Of a stretch of 64,000 nucleotides of DNA, positions 44,617 to 56,142 are shown piece by piece; position 1 is the stretch's first letter; every line of letters begins with the position of its first letter. Under the pieces are notes generated by a model. It did not search any database and was not told where the DNA came from. It saw nothing but the letters and a program-made list of their open reading frames with translations. Origin of the DNA: Calendula officinalis (taxonomy: Eukaryota > Streptophyta > Magnoliopsida > Asterales > Asteraceae); the NCBI GenBank assembly GCA_963853835.1, contig OY970835.1:9973501-10037500 (forward strand), read 5' to 3'. Position numbers and translations under genes: made by a program.

Positions 44617-46506
44617 CACCATCTGTGCAGGGTACTCATGTTCAGCAGGCTCCAGTGGAAGAGGTTTCCTTGCAGACAATCATGCAACAAATTCTGGCTA
44701 TGTAGACCACACAGAACACAATTCTGGCCAGGATGGAAACTATGAGTAATGAAATTGATTCATTAAAAGAATCTGTTGCATTACTCCAACAACAACATCA
44801 ACAACCTCCACTGACTCCACAATCTCAACACAGTGGAGATAATGAAGATCAAGGTGGAGATGATGATACTGAGCCAGAACAATCACCCACACATGAAGAT
44901 CAAGGGGGTGATACTGATGCTGCCACTGAGCCTATGCCATCTCCTACTCATGATAACACTCAAGGAGATGCAGGTGGTGATACTGAACCTCTTCCCTCCC
45001 CATCTAATGATAACAATAAGGGGGAGAAGAGACAAAGAGAAGATGAGATTGATCAACCTGAGCCATCTGCTCAGGGGGGAGAAAAGAAGGAAAATGAATG
45101 AAGATCAACCTCCACAACAACAACAATCACAGCAAGTTACTGAACCCCTTAGGTTTTAGTATGAAAGAAGAAGGGAAAGAGGAAGGTCATTCATGGAACA
45201 ACATCAGTCTGAGTCATCTACTCAGGGGGAGACTGATACTGACCAACCTTTGCAGGCTCATACTGTGCCATCTGCTCAGTATGAGAACAACCTGCAAATC
45301 ATTGTGTACAGGCCTTTTGTATGGCCAATTGCCGATGATGAAGATGAAGAACCAAATTCAGTGCCAACTCAGAACTTCACAAAATTTGCACTAGATATGG
45401 CCTATGAACCAAGCTCCTCATCGTCATCCTCAGATGATGAAGAGCCTCCTAGAAGACCACAGATGCCAACTCAGGGTGACCCAAGACCAGTTAGAAGATC
45501 CACTAGAAGAATGTCAAGAGTGGTCATGTCTTCTGAATCAAGTGAGGAACCTGCTCCAGCTCCTCTAATCACTAGACCTAGAAGGTCTGTTCATGATGAT
45601 GAGCGGGTTCCAAGGAAGACTGCACAACAATTAGAAGATGAAGCAGAAAAATTCTTCTACCTACATGCTCTTGGTGTCAAAGAGGAACCTGAGACTGATC
45701 CTGATACTGAAACTGATGTTCCTTCGACATCTCACAGAAGAAGAATGAAAGGAGAAGACCTTAGAGAACAATATTGGAACTCAGTTGCTCAGAGAACAAC
45801 GTATAGAGAGACAAGCATGGAAATACTGAGAAACAAAGTATTTCTCAGTGTGAGGGATATATACTGGTTGAACATTAATGTCAACAAAGTCAAGGTAAAA
45901 ATGATCAATGGTTCAATTGTTGCTATCTGTAATGGACCAGTTAGTCCTCCCATGAAGATTCTTCTTCATGATATCCAAAATATGGGACTTCAAGACTGGA
46001 TAAAGATCACCAAAATGATCAAGGAGTTGCCCTCAAGATCCTCTCAAGCCCAATTAATTATAGATGAAATTTGGGCAGTATCTGCAGTTTGTTTTGAGAA
46101 AGGGATCTTATTTCCAGGAGAGTACAGGGCACTCAGTATAATGACTGAGGCATACAGAAACAACAGACCTGAGTGTCTTAACACATTCAGGTTCTTAAAT
46201 AAATACCCTGTACCCCCTAACCTTGTCTTTCATGATCAAAAGAGCACTATGTATCCAACTTCTGGATATATGTACACTGAATCAGATGATTGAGAGTGCT
46301 TCATAACAGAAGAAGATCTTCCAAAAGCAAACATAAGTCATCTGGTGGGATTGAAGTGGTTGATAACTAAGAAGGAGGATGCTTGGTTCAGAAAGAAGAT
46401 TGTTGCTGTGTTGTGGAACAGAAAAGAAGAACTCAAAAAGAAAGAAGAATTTTTTCACATCAAGCAAGAAATCTTCTATGAGCATGAAGCCATCAGCAGA
46501 GGATGA
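44617..46506 (+). pseudogene. N2 gag-like ORF, exon 2
   Basis: After the splice: VSLQTIMQQILAM, a TAG at 44703-44705 (Gln in N1), then a coiled coil (EIDSLKESVALLQQQHQQ) and acidic repeats (EDQGGDTDAATEPMPSPTHD and variants). A frame change near 45100 follows, then a long open frame 45193-46293. That frame has a SSSSSSSDDEE run, RRSTRRMSRV, a C-terminal domain (FFYLHALGVKEEPETDPDTE, NKVFLSVRDIYWLN, WIKITKMIKELPSRSS, GILFPGEYRALSIMTEAYR), a TGA at 46291-46293 and a tail to TGA 46504-46506. I do not recognise the C-terminal domain. Confidence 0.65.
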
Positions 46507-46580
46507 AGTTGAAGACTCTTCAAAAAAAATTTTACTTCTCTTTTGTAATAATGTCTTGTTATCATTAGATAAGGGGAGAT

Positions 46581-47079
46581 TGTTAAGGCAAAAAGCCTTA
46601 CCCCTTTGGATCTTAGGATAACAAGACAACCTAGACTAGCTTAGAATAGTATGTAGAATAAATTAGCTATGTCTTGGTCCAATACTGAGTAGACAGTCTT
46701 GGTCACTCAGTATTGGACCTCAGTATTGACATCCAATACTGAGTACAAGGACTGAGTAAACATTTCCTTGTTTACTTGGCCAGACCAAATCCCTTTGATC
46801 TCGGCCACTTTCCTTTTCCAGTCCTTACGTTACTCCTTGCCCTTTTTGTGAGATCTCTATATCATTATAAATAGAGATCACTTGGCAAATGAGTACTCAC
46901 CAATTTACGCTTTCACATATATACATATTGTAACTGATTAGTGGTATTGCTATTCCGCAGCATACCACACTTAGTGGAATTATATATTTGACTCTAATAT
47001 TGTGTTAATCACTTTAATTGTCTTAATTCTAATTAATCTATCAATTATACAATCAATCCAGTGTTGTTGTGACCTAACA
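46581..47079 (+). repeat. 3' LTR of N2 (499 bp)
   Basis: It starts TGTTAAGG and ends CCTAACA. The TATA hairpin (GATCTCTAT ... ATAGAGATC near 46850-46880) and ACTCAGTATTG motifs are conserved with both N1 LTRs. The target duplication cannot be checked because the left end of N2 is lost. Confidence 0.9.
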
Positions 47080-47820
<741 letters not shown>

Positions 47821-47829
47821 AAGTGTACC

Positions 47830-48373
47830 TGCTGTATCAGCAGCCTGGGTAGCAGTCATGGCGAAAACGCGTCCACCAGAAGCTGGCGGAGGGGGTCTTA
47901 GCAACAAATCCCGGTCTAGGATTCTTGCAATCCTTAGCTAAATGACCTTTCTCTCCACAAGCAAAACATAAACCAGAACTACGGAAACAAACTCTTCCCG
48001 GGTGACTTTTTCCACAAGACTCACATGGTGTATTAGTGTTTACACCACCACTTCCATCACCTCTTTGCTGACCTTGGGAACGGTATACATGCAACTGACC
48101 CCGGTTATTATTATTTGTCTTGTTGTCAATCCTTAGTTGATTTGCTTCATTATTCAAATTTTTACTATGATATCCTTGGTTCCCAGGTTGTTGACCTTGC
48201 TTGACATTCGACGAAGGCACAAAACGTAGTGGTTGAGCATTCTTAAACTTCTTGTTTTTACCATCATCATTTTTAGTATTCAAATATTCAGCTCTCTCCA
48301 TCTCCAAATTCCGAGCATAATCGGCTGCCTCGGCTACATCAAAACATCTCAAGTTAATCAATTTAGAGCGGTA
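47830..48373 (-). pseudogene. Ty3-type gag fragment with two Cys-rich motifs (3' part)
   Basis: The minus-strand frame reads INLRCFDVAEAADYARNLEM, a Asn/Gln-rich linker, CESCGKSHPGRVCF, then the zinc knuckle CFACGEKGHLAKDCK. This is the C-terminal half of a gypsy gag. It is cut at 48373 by element E, and its upstream codons resume at 50391. Downstream it decays into the TA tracts; no protease or pol follows. Confidence 0.82.
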
Positions 48374-48745
48374 TGTTGGAATTAAATATCAATGGTCATT
48401 TGTTAATATAAGTATTTGTATTAAAATACTTAGGATAGAAGAAAAGGTGTCAATAAAGGGTAACCGCCGGCAGCCTATAACTGCTGCCACCCCCAACCGG
48501 CACCACCACCAACTGCCGTTGTAACTGCCACAACCAAGGGTTGTGACCTTTCAGTCGCACCGTTTCGTTACTATAAATAGATGTAGATTTCATTTTTGTA
48601 ATCATTAAATTGTAAATTCAGAATCAATAAAAAGTGTTTTTTTTTCTCTTGTTTTGCCCTGTTCTGTAACTTCGCCGGAGCACCGCCGGAGAAGCGGTTC
48701 TCCACCAATTGATCAACACCGGAGAGTAATCTCCGATTTTTAACA
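48374..48745 (+). repeat. 5' LTR of element E
   Basis: 372 bp with TATA box CTATAAATAG (near 48571-48580), a CCGGCACCACC-rich upstream block and AATAAA near 48626. It ends next to the primer site. Confidence 0.9.
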
Positions 48746-49426
48746 TGGTATCAAAGCCCAAGGCTAATCGAATGAAAAAAAGAACAGGAAGAACAAAAAA
48801 GGAGAGAACTTGCCTGGTCGAAGAAGAAGACCGGAGCAAATCGAACCAAGCGGACAGAGCCGCAACTTCGAATTAGGGCACAAACTTTCGTCGCCCATGA
48901 GAAACAAAGCAGTAGACATTATCGGCCACAAGCAAATCGATCGATAGAAGCAACATGGCCTAGAACCGCCGATTAACAAAGAATGTTTGAAGAAAAGAAA
49001 CTTCCGGAGGAAGAATGAACAGAGAGAAGACGACGGAAAAACACACACAAGTGTGTGTTTTTTGTTTTCCCCAGATCAGAATACAATTGAAAACGTATAC
49101 TACATTGTTTTTTGTTTTTTCCCAAAACCTTTTCAGTTGGAAATATAAATATACATGCGTTTTGTTGAACAAATATAAAGTTTTTAAGAGTATTTAATAT
49201 GTTCTTTGTATTTTCAAAATTAAAAAAAACAGTCCGACGTTTTTAATGGAAAAGAAGGGGAAAAGTTATTTATGGGTTGTTCCCATGACTTTTAATATCA
49301 AAGAATTTTGTTTATGTAATTTTTTTATTTTAAAAATTCTTTAATAGATTAAAAATCGTTTTCTAAAGATAATGAAGTTTTTATTAAATTTTATTAATTA
49401 GATAAAATTTAAATACAATAAAGTTT

Positions 49427-49596
49427 GTCAATCGGGATGGACGTTTGATCAAAGATGATGGTCAATCGGGATGGACGTTTGATCAAAACATAAGGTCAAT
49501 TGGGATGGAAGTTTGATCAAAGGAGTTGGTCAATCAGGATGGACGTTTGATCAAAAAATATGGTCAATCGGGATGGACGTTTGATCAAAGGAGTAT
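49427..49596. repeat. 34-bp tandem repeat, five copies, inside E
   Basis: Units GGTCAATCGGGATGGACGTT then TGATCAAA plus a variable 6-base tail start at about 49427, 49461, 49495, 49529 and 49563. The core is strongly conserved and the tail varies. Confidence 0.9.
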
Positions 49597-49650
49597 ATGT
49601 TTAGTAGGAGATACAAGCGTCAGAGAATAAGAAAATCTCAAGGAGGTCAT

Positions 49651-49950
49651 AACATAAAGCATACGGATGGAGTAAAATGCCTAACAAGACACAGGTGGAG
49701 TGAACCAGCATAACAAAAGCATACGGATGGAGTAAAATGCGTATCAAGACATCGGTAGAGTGAACCAACGTAACAAAAGCATATAGATGGAGTAAAATGT
49801 GTAACAAGACATCGGTATAGTGAACCAACATAACAAAAGCATACGGACGGAGTAAAACGCATAACAAGACATCGGTGGAGTGAACCAACATAACAAGATA
49901 ATACGGACGGAGTAAAACAACTAACAAGGAGTACTGAAGAACAAGATGTA
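49651..49950. repeat. 60-bp tandem repeat, five copies, inside E
   Basis: The period is exactly 60 (AGCATACGGATGGAGTAAAA recurring at 49658, 49718, 49778, 49838 and about 49898). Because 60 is divisible by three, minus-strand frames stay open across it with a 20-residue repeat. I regard those as by-products. Confidence 0.9.
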
Positions 49951-50016
49951 GTTGAAGTGAACCAACATGAAACTACATGAAAGATGTGAACAAATGACTT
50001 GATATTTAAGGGGGAG

Positions 50017-50390
50017 TGTTGGAATTAAATTTCAATGGTCATTTGTAAATATAAGTATTTGTATTAAACTACTTAGGATAGAAGAAAAGATGTCAACAAA
50101 GGGTAACGACCGGCAGCCTATAACTGCCGCCACCCCCAACCGGCACCACCACCAACTGCCGCTGTAACTGCCACAACCAAGGGTTGTGACTTTTCAGTCG
50201 CACCGTTTCGTTACTATAAATAGATGTAGATTTCATTTTTGTAATCATTAGAATTGTAAATTCAGAATCAATAAAAAGTGTTTTTTTTTTCTCTTGTTTT
50301 GCCCTGTTCTGTAACTTCGCCGGAGCACCACCGGAGAAGTGGTTCTCCACCAATTGATCAACACCGGAGAGTAATCTCCGATTTTTAACA
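50017..50390 (+). repeat. 3' LTR of element E
   Basis: 374 bp, about 96 percent like the 5' LTR by eye. It is preceded by the purine tract and followed by the duplicated CGGTA. Confidence 0.9.
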
Positions 50391-50433
50391 CGGTAACGCC
50401 CATGAACTTACTAAGCTTACAAAATGACATCAA
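50391..50433 (-). pseudogene. Upstream codons of the gag fragment split by E
   Basis: The minus strand reads SFCKLSKFMGVT and continues, after E, into ALKLINLRCFDVAEAADYAR. The join across the CGGTA duplication keeps frame, so E inserted into a gag that was intact at this point. Codons further upstream are not recognisable. Confidence 0.7.
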
Positions 50434-51974
50434 AAGGAATTTTAAACGTCAAAAGGGTGTTAATCTTATTCAAATCAAACCAAAGTCAAGCTAAAGGCAA
50501 AAGACAATATTCCAAAATGTACTAATAAACCATAAGTAAAGTTATAAAGGTTGAAAAACTCTAAGGCAAAGGTGCTAAGTCCACTTCAACTCTAACCTTT
50601 TCTCTCGTTCCCAACGCCCCCTTGATTAGCTGTCGTATAAGAAAGAAAAACAAAAAGGAATACGACTGAGCCAAAGCCCAATGAGCGGATATAATAAAGA
50701 CAAGAGTATAAAATGATTTCGTATAGTATGACATGCATTTCCTCGTTTAAAAATAAACATACTTTCAAAGCAACGTACAAAGTTTATAATTCCACATTTC
50801 TAATAAGATCTCAAAATGTTACCAAGATATATCAATACATTATAAATCCAATTTTCATAAAATAATGCACAAAGAGTTAACAAAAATATAACCAAGTATC
50901 CAATGAAATCATAGGGTAGCTACTCCACTAATCAATCATTTCGGTGCCAACATGTCGTATGACACTACGATAAACGTCCACCATCACACACAAACAATAT
51001 AGCTAGGACCGATCCATGCGCCTCCTATAATAATGTAATCAAAAGAGCTCGTACCAACTACCGGGCAACAAAAAGGAGACGCCGTAGATACAACAAAATA
51101 CACCGCTACGGTCGATGCCACATTATAGGTGTCACCATAATGCGCCCACGGGACCTCCATGGATAGGTTTTTAACTCTTAGGCATATTTTTAGAAAACTG
51201 TTTTGACCGACTTACACGTTTAAAATTACCGAATGCGTTTCCAAAGTTAAAACTAATTTCCGGACATTTATAAATGCTAAACATATTTTAAACAAAATAA
51301 ACTTAACTATTTGATTCGATAAAGAAAATCGAAAGGCTTGAAAATGACAAAAGCGTTTGGTTTTAAACTCAAAATTACTTTTATTGTAGTTACACGTTTT
51401 GACTTGAATACCACGTCTCCGGTAACCTGATTATCATGACATTTTAGATGAGCTATAATGACTCATATTCTGAGTTTGTGTCAAATTTTTAGGGCCAACG
51501 GATACTCGAGCGACATAAATGATCAATTTAATCGGGGAAACACTTGTACGAACCACCGTATCAAATGTAACACCCAAACGCACCTCTTTCTCGGGACAAA
51601 TTTCTAATCGGGTTTCAAGAGACGGTTTTGACATGATTTATAAAGACCAAACGTATTATGATTCCCCAATCAACAAACATAATTAGTAAATTTCTTAATA
51701 CATCAAAATGAGGAAATTCATAAAACACTTTAATTAAAAAGGAAGAAACAAATTAATTTTCAAAATTAGCATGTCATACAAATTTAGACACAATTTCAAT
51801 AAAGATTTGAGAGGATGGTTTTACCAAAATGATCCTAGTACCACCTAGAATATCCGTACCTTATCTCCGATCACAACAATTCAAAAGCGAAGGAACCACC
51901 AAAAGAATGCGATCACCGAACCGAATCTAACAAATACAAGAGTATGAGCACAAAACATATTCAAATAAGGATTA
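50434..51974. other. Spacer or decayed LTR, no gene recognised
   Basis: Moderately AT-rich DNA with no open frame that resembles a protein. The composition and its position next to a minus-strand gag would suit a decayed leader or LTR of that element, but I found no second copy to confirm it. Confidence 0.4.
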
Positions 51975-52410
51975 TGTAATATCCTTTTATTTCTTATATT
52001 AATATATGGTTTTCATATGTTCATTCATATTATCCCATAGTTATAAGTGTGATTAAAACCTTATCATTTTCCTTATATTTTGACAACAAAAGTATAAATG
52101 TTAAAGTAATTTTAGACATGATTCTCATATTGTGTTCATTCATAAATTTTGAGTTTACAAAATGATACTATACTCTTAAGAATGTAGAAAAAAATAATAG
52201 ATAAATTACCTTAACACTTGGACGCCAAAACAATCTTGTTTTCCTACCAAGATGAATAGAAAATTTGATGGAAAGAGATGGAATAATTTTTTTAGAGTAG
52301 GGATTGATTAATAAGAGGAAGAAAATGTAAGAATTTGCTTTGCAAATGTAACATCAAATGAAACTAATACTTACGAATTAAGATGTCATTAGTTTAGAGA
52401 TAAATGATTA

Positions 52411-52440
52411 CTAGCAGGGTACCCGCGCAATGCGGCGACG
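52411..52440 (-). mobile_element. Helitron-like 3' terminus, minus strand
   Basis: On the minus strand a GC-rich hairpin (CCGC/GCGG, plus 52423-52435) lies about 8 bases before CTAG (plus 52411-52414), followed by T. This is the same layout as 19148-19174. The extent of the element is unknown. Confidence 0.35.
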
Positions 52441-52588
52441 GATACACTATAACTATATTTTGCGATAACGATAGTGATTTTGCGATGGTGGCAGTTGTGA
52501 TGGTGTGTTCGGCAGTGATTGTGAGGGTAGCGATGATATAAATCTTCTTCTAATTTGTTTTTGCGGGATTGGTATAAAGTTTCATTTA

Positions 52589-52655
52589 TAGCAATTGGTT
52601 AACACATAGTGACTACTTAGAGGAGGTCTTGTGTTCGAATCCTGCAAAAAACTTT
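52589..52655 (+). ncRNA. tRNA-like SINE head (A and B boxes)
   Basis: TAGCAATTGGTTAACACA (52589 on) resembles a pol III A box. About 35 bases later GTGTTCGAATCC (52631-52642) is a near-perfect B box. A poly-T/A-rich stretch follows. It does not fold as a full tRNA, so a SINE remnant is more likely. Confidence 0.4.
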
Positions 52656-53145
52656 TTTTATTATTTGATTTTAATTTAGTTGAAGAAGTTACTAAAAGTG
52701 GAAATCTCCTTAAACTTAAAATTAAGGAGCTCCTTAAAATTCCTAAATATGGTAGTCCTAAATGCATTAGTAAGTAGTAAGATTAAACTCAATTTATGAG
52801 TAGGTTACAAGTATGTGGAATCCAAAGGTTTTCTTATTAATGTAGACATATTTTAGATGTAAGATTAAATAATAATTGTATTTTCTTAGACCTTTATGAG
52901 CAAAGAAGAATCTAATGTTAATATTCATAATTATCTTAAAAAATTAATAAAAAGTACACACTTTAAGAACTCATAAATTGTGTGACAAACTAATTAATAT
53001 TTAACTATGTTAACTTTTTAGGATAAAATTAATTATATCAAACTTATGATACAATATATTTATTTAGTTATTAAGGCTTACCATCTTTAGTCATGTGTTT
53101 TATAAATTTCCAAAATTATAGCGTTTTAATTTTTAGGATATTACA

Positions 53146-54714
53146 GGATCGGTAAGAATCAAGATGTATGATGGAATTGTAAGAACATTGACCAATGTCA
53201 GGCATGTACCAAAATTGAAAAAGAATTTAATTTCTTTAGGAGACTTGGACTTGAAAGGATTCAAGTATAGTGGTGATGGTGGAGTGCTTAAAGTCACTAA
53301 GGGTGCATTAGTGGTCATGAAAGGTAGTAAGAAAAGTACCTTGTATGTTTTACGAGGAAGCACAGTTGTAGGGTCTGTTGCAACAACCTCAAAATCTGAC
53401 AAAACTGAATCAGATTTGACTCATCTATGGCATATGAGGCTGGGACATGTTGATGAAAAAGGCATGATAATTCTCAGCAAAGAGGGACTTCTTGGAGGCC
53501 ACAAAGTGGCTGATTTGGGCTTTTGTGAACACTGTATTTTTGGAAAACAGAAACGAGTGAGTTTTTCAAAAGGTGTTCATAGAACGAAGTCATCCTTGGA
53601 TTATCTACATGCAGATTGTTGGGGCCCTTCACAAGTTCCTTCACTTGGTTGTGGTCGATATTTTTTGTCAATAATAGATGACTACTCAAGAATGACTTGG
53701 GTGTTTATTATGAAACACAAAAGTGAGTTATTTGAAAAGTTCAAACAATGGAAGGTTCTCATAGAAAACCAAGTTAGGAAGAAGATTAAATGGTTGCGAA
53801 CAGACAATGGTTTGGAGTTTTGTTCGGGTGAGTTTGATCGGTTTTGTAAGAGTGAAGGAATTGCTAGAAATCATACTGTCCGGTACACACCTCAACCGAA
53901 TGGAGTGGTCGAAAGAATGAATTAAACACTTTTGGAAAGAGTTCGGTGTTTGCTGTCAAGTGCGGGGTTGGATAGAAGCTTTTGTGCAGAAGCTTTAAAC
54001 CCAGTTTGTTACCTAGTTAATAGAAGTCCTACAACAGCAATTGGTTGTAAAACTCCAATTGAAGTCTGGTCGGGAAAGCCGGCAGATTACACGGGTCTAA
54101 GGGTGTTTGGTTGTCCAGCATATTATCATGTAAGTGAAGGAAAGGTGGAACCGAGATCAAAGAAAGGGTTGTTTATGGGCTATGGTGATGGAGTGAAAGG
54201 ATATAGAATCTGGTCACCGACTGAAAGAAGAGTAATTCTTAGTCGAGACGTGATATTTGATGAAGATTGTACGATTCGTGGAGTGGAAAAACAATTTGTT
54301 TCAGCATCTAATAAAGACCAAGAAGAGGTCAATTCTGAACAAATAGTGTATGAAGTTGATAACTCAGATGAAGGTATTGAAAATGCTACTGAACAACCAT
54401 ATACTTCATCTCAGAATGAGTCATTTGAGTCACAAAATGTGCAACAGCCCGTAGAGTTTCGATCAATAGCCTTAGACAAGCCTCGAAGGCAAGTTAATAG
54501 GTCTGCTCGGTATGGTTTTGGTGGTATGGTGGCCTATGCATTACAAGTTGCTGTAGAAGTGGGATTTTGTGAACCAACAAGTTACAAAGAGGCAATAACT
54601 ACCAAGGAGGCTGATGTGTGGATAGCAGCCATGAGTGAAGAGATGGAATCACTTCATAACAACAGAATTTGGGAGTTGGTAAAGTTACCTCAAGGCAGAA
54701 AAGTGGCCACTTGA
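53146..54714 (+). pseudogene. Copia F integrase and start of RT
   Basis: The frame opens mid-domain in the protease-integrase interval (RHVPKLKKNLISLGDLDLKG). The zinc finger has HLWHMRLGHVDEKGM and CEHCIFGKQKRVSF. The integrase core has HADCWGPSQVPSLGCG, WLRTDNGLEFCSGEFDRFC and GVVERMN, with a TAA at 53923-53925 directly after. It resumes in frame with VRCLLSSAGLDRSFCAEALN and VFGCPAYYHVSEGKVEPRSK, then the linker and RT start (SYKEAITTKEADVWIAAMSE). It ends at TGA 54712-54714, created by a duplication. Gag and the 5' LTR are absent. Confidence 0.88.
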
Positions 54715-54997
54715 GTCACAAAATGTGCAACAGTGCGTAGAGTTTCGATCAATAGCCTTAGACAAGCCTCGAAGGCAAGTTAATAGGCATGCTCAGTATG
54801 GTTTTGGTGGTATGGTGGCCTATGCATTACAAGTTGCTGCAGAAGTGGAATTTTGTGAACCAACAAGTTACAAAGAGGCAATAACTACCAAGGAGGCTGA
54901 TGTGTGGATAGCAGCCATGAGTGAAGAGATGGAATCACTTCATAACAACAGAATTTGGGAGTTAGTAAAGTTATCTCAAGGCAGAATAGTGGTGACT
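54427..54997. repeat. 286-bp direct duplication within copia F pol
   Basis: The block beginning GAGTCACAAAATGTGCAACA at 54427 recurs at 54713. The two copies encode the same RT N-terminal region with few differences. Since 286 is not divisible by three, the second copy lies in another frame and the first frame ends in TGA at the join. Confidence 0.9.
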
Positions 54998-55866
54998 TGT
55001 AAATGGATTTTTAAATGCAAAACATGGCTGCCCGTTTAGTGGCTAGAGGTTATAGTCAAGAGCAAGGGGTCGATTATAATGAGATTTTCTCACCTGTGGT
55101 GCGACATACGTCTATTCGAGTGCTGTTAGCTTTAGTTGCACAACAAAATTTGGAGTTAGAACAGTTAGACGTTAAAACAGCCTTCTTACATGGAGATCTC
55201 GAAGAAGAGATCTATATGAATCAGCCGGAAGGGTTTATTGCTCAAGTGAAAGAAGGTTGTGTTTGTAAGCTGAAAAAAGATGTTGTATGGATTGAAACAA
55301 TTGCCAAGGCAGTGGTATAAACGATTTGACAGTTTTATTGTGATTAATGGATTTAACCGAAGTCCATATGATTGCTGCATTTATCACAAGAAAGTGGCTG
55401 ATGGGTCATTCATTTTTTTTCTCTTGTATGTAGATGATATGTTAGTAGCAGCCCATGATATGGAGGATATTAGGAAGTTGAAAATTCTTCTTAATTCTGA
55501 GTTTGATATAAAGGATTTAGGGCCTGCTCAAAAGATCTTAGGAATGGAGATTATTTGAGATAGAATTAATGGTAAACTTTTCTTGTCACAGAAAAATTAT
55601 ATTCATAAAATTCTTTCTCGGTTTGGTATCAGCAAAAGCTTTGAACACTCCTTCGTCAGCAAATTTCGGATTGTCAACTCTTTAGCACCTCAAACAGAGG
55701 CCGAGGTGGAGTATATGAATAAAGTTCCTTATTCTAGCGCAGTAGGGAGTCTGATGTATGTTATGGTCTGTACTACACCTGACATAGCTCATGCGGGTCA
55801 GTGTTGTTTCTCGTTATATGGTTAGTCCGGGAAAAGAACACTGGATAGCTGTTAAACGAATATTTG
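54998..55866 (+). pseudogene. Copia F reverse transcriptase remnant, RNase H missing
   Basis: CKWIFKCK jumps to ARLVARGYSQEQGVDYNEIF, so about 15 residues are deleted. RT then continues: LDVKTAFLHGDLEEEIYMNQ, a frameshift near 55280, LYGLKQLPRQWYKRF, the catalytic LLYVDDMLVAAHD, FDIKDLGPAQKILGMEII with a stop at 55556-55558, YSSAVGSLMYVMVCT and RYMVSPGKEHWIAVKRI. The homology stops there; the RNase H domain is not found. Confidence 0.87.
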
Positions 55867-55960
55867 GCTTATACATATTACAGTGTATAACCCGCGCTTC
55901 AACAGAATGGCTTTCAAGTACATCTGCTTGAAACCCGTTTTTCATCGATATCATTGGTTG

Positions 55961-56070
55961 AGGGGGAGAATTTCTATATTCACTTATCAAGGGGGAGAAA
56001 ATAGACATTCTTATGTCAAGGGGGAGCATAACTGCTTTATGATTTTTGAAAAACAACTGTCGAGGGGGAG
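55961..56070 (+). repeat. Cluster of GGGGGAG purine tracts
   Basis: AGGGGGAG occurs at 55961, 55990, 56020 and 56063, each after TTG, TCAA or CG. Further copies occur at 57493, 58179, 58301 and 58631. All resemble the polypurine tracts used by LTR elements. Only the last is followed by a credible LTR start. Confidence 0.7.
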
Positions 56071-56142
56071 CATTCTTTTATAATCGCTAAATTCTGTTTC
56101 GATGCTCCTTTCAAAATTTTTTTTTAATTATCAATATGGGGT

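Larger units (their letters stand above)
37048..47079 (+). mobile_element. Non-autonomous LTR retrotransposon N2, split by copia D
   Basis: This is the second copy of the N family and the better-preserved ORF. It has an AT-rich leader (37048-37415), exon 1 in two parts around copia D, an intron, exon 2, a purine tract (AAGGGGAGA) and the 3' LTR. No 5' LTR is found: the left edge runs directly into copia C gag. The family's CAGTATTG / CAACACTGA words in the leader support that it belongs to the element. No polymerase or integrase is present. Confidence 0.82.
48374..50390 (+). mobile_element. Short non-coding LTR retrotransposon E (2017 bp)
   Basis: LTRs 48374-48745 and 50017-50390 start TGTTGGAATTAAAT and end TTTTTAACA, flanked by CGGTA (48369-48373, 50391-50395). 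A primer site TGGTATCAAAGC (48746-48757, one change from the initiator Met form) and a purine tract TAAGGGGGAG (50007-50016) are present. About 13 LTR differences by eye. The 1271-bp interior has no gene: a TRIM/small-LARD-type element, and two tandem arrays precede the purine tract. Confidence 0.93.
51975..53145. mobile_element. Possible solo LTR with 10-bp inverted tips
   Basis: It begins TGTAATATCC and ends GGATATTACA, a TG-CA pair in a perfect 10-base inverted repeat, 1171 bp apart. The flanks GATTA and GGATC do not form a clean duplication, so this may be chance or a rearranged LTR. It contains the Helitron-like end and the tRNA-like head listed separately. Confidence 0.35.

Noticed and set aside
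49601..49927. Minus-strand frames with a 20-residue repeat (HFTPSVCFCYVGSLY type)
   Set aside because: The 60-bp DNA repeat is divisible by three and happens to lack stops. Two frames show it at once, so it is a by-product of the array.
49427..49950. Regular repeats resembling a CRISPR array
   Set aside because: The units are head-to-tail without unique spacers, lie inside an LTR element of a plant genome and have no cas genes nearby.
51975..53145. Definite solo LTR
   Set aside because: The tips match, but the flanks do not give a 5-bp duplication and no second copy is in the window, so it is kept only as a low-confidence feature.
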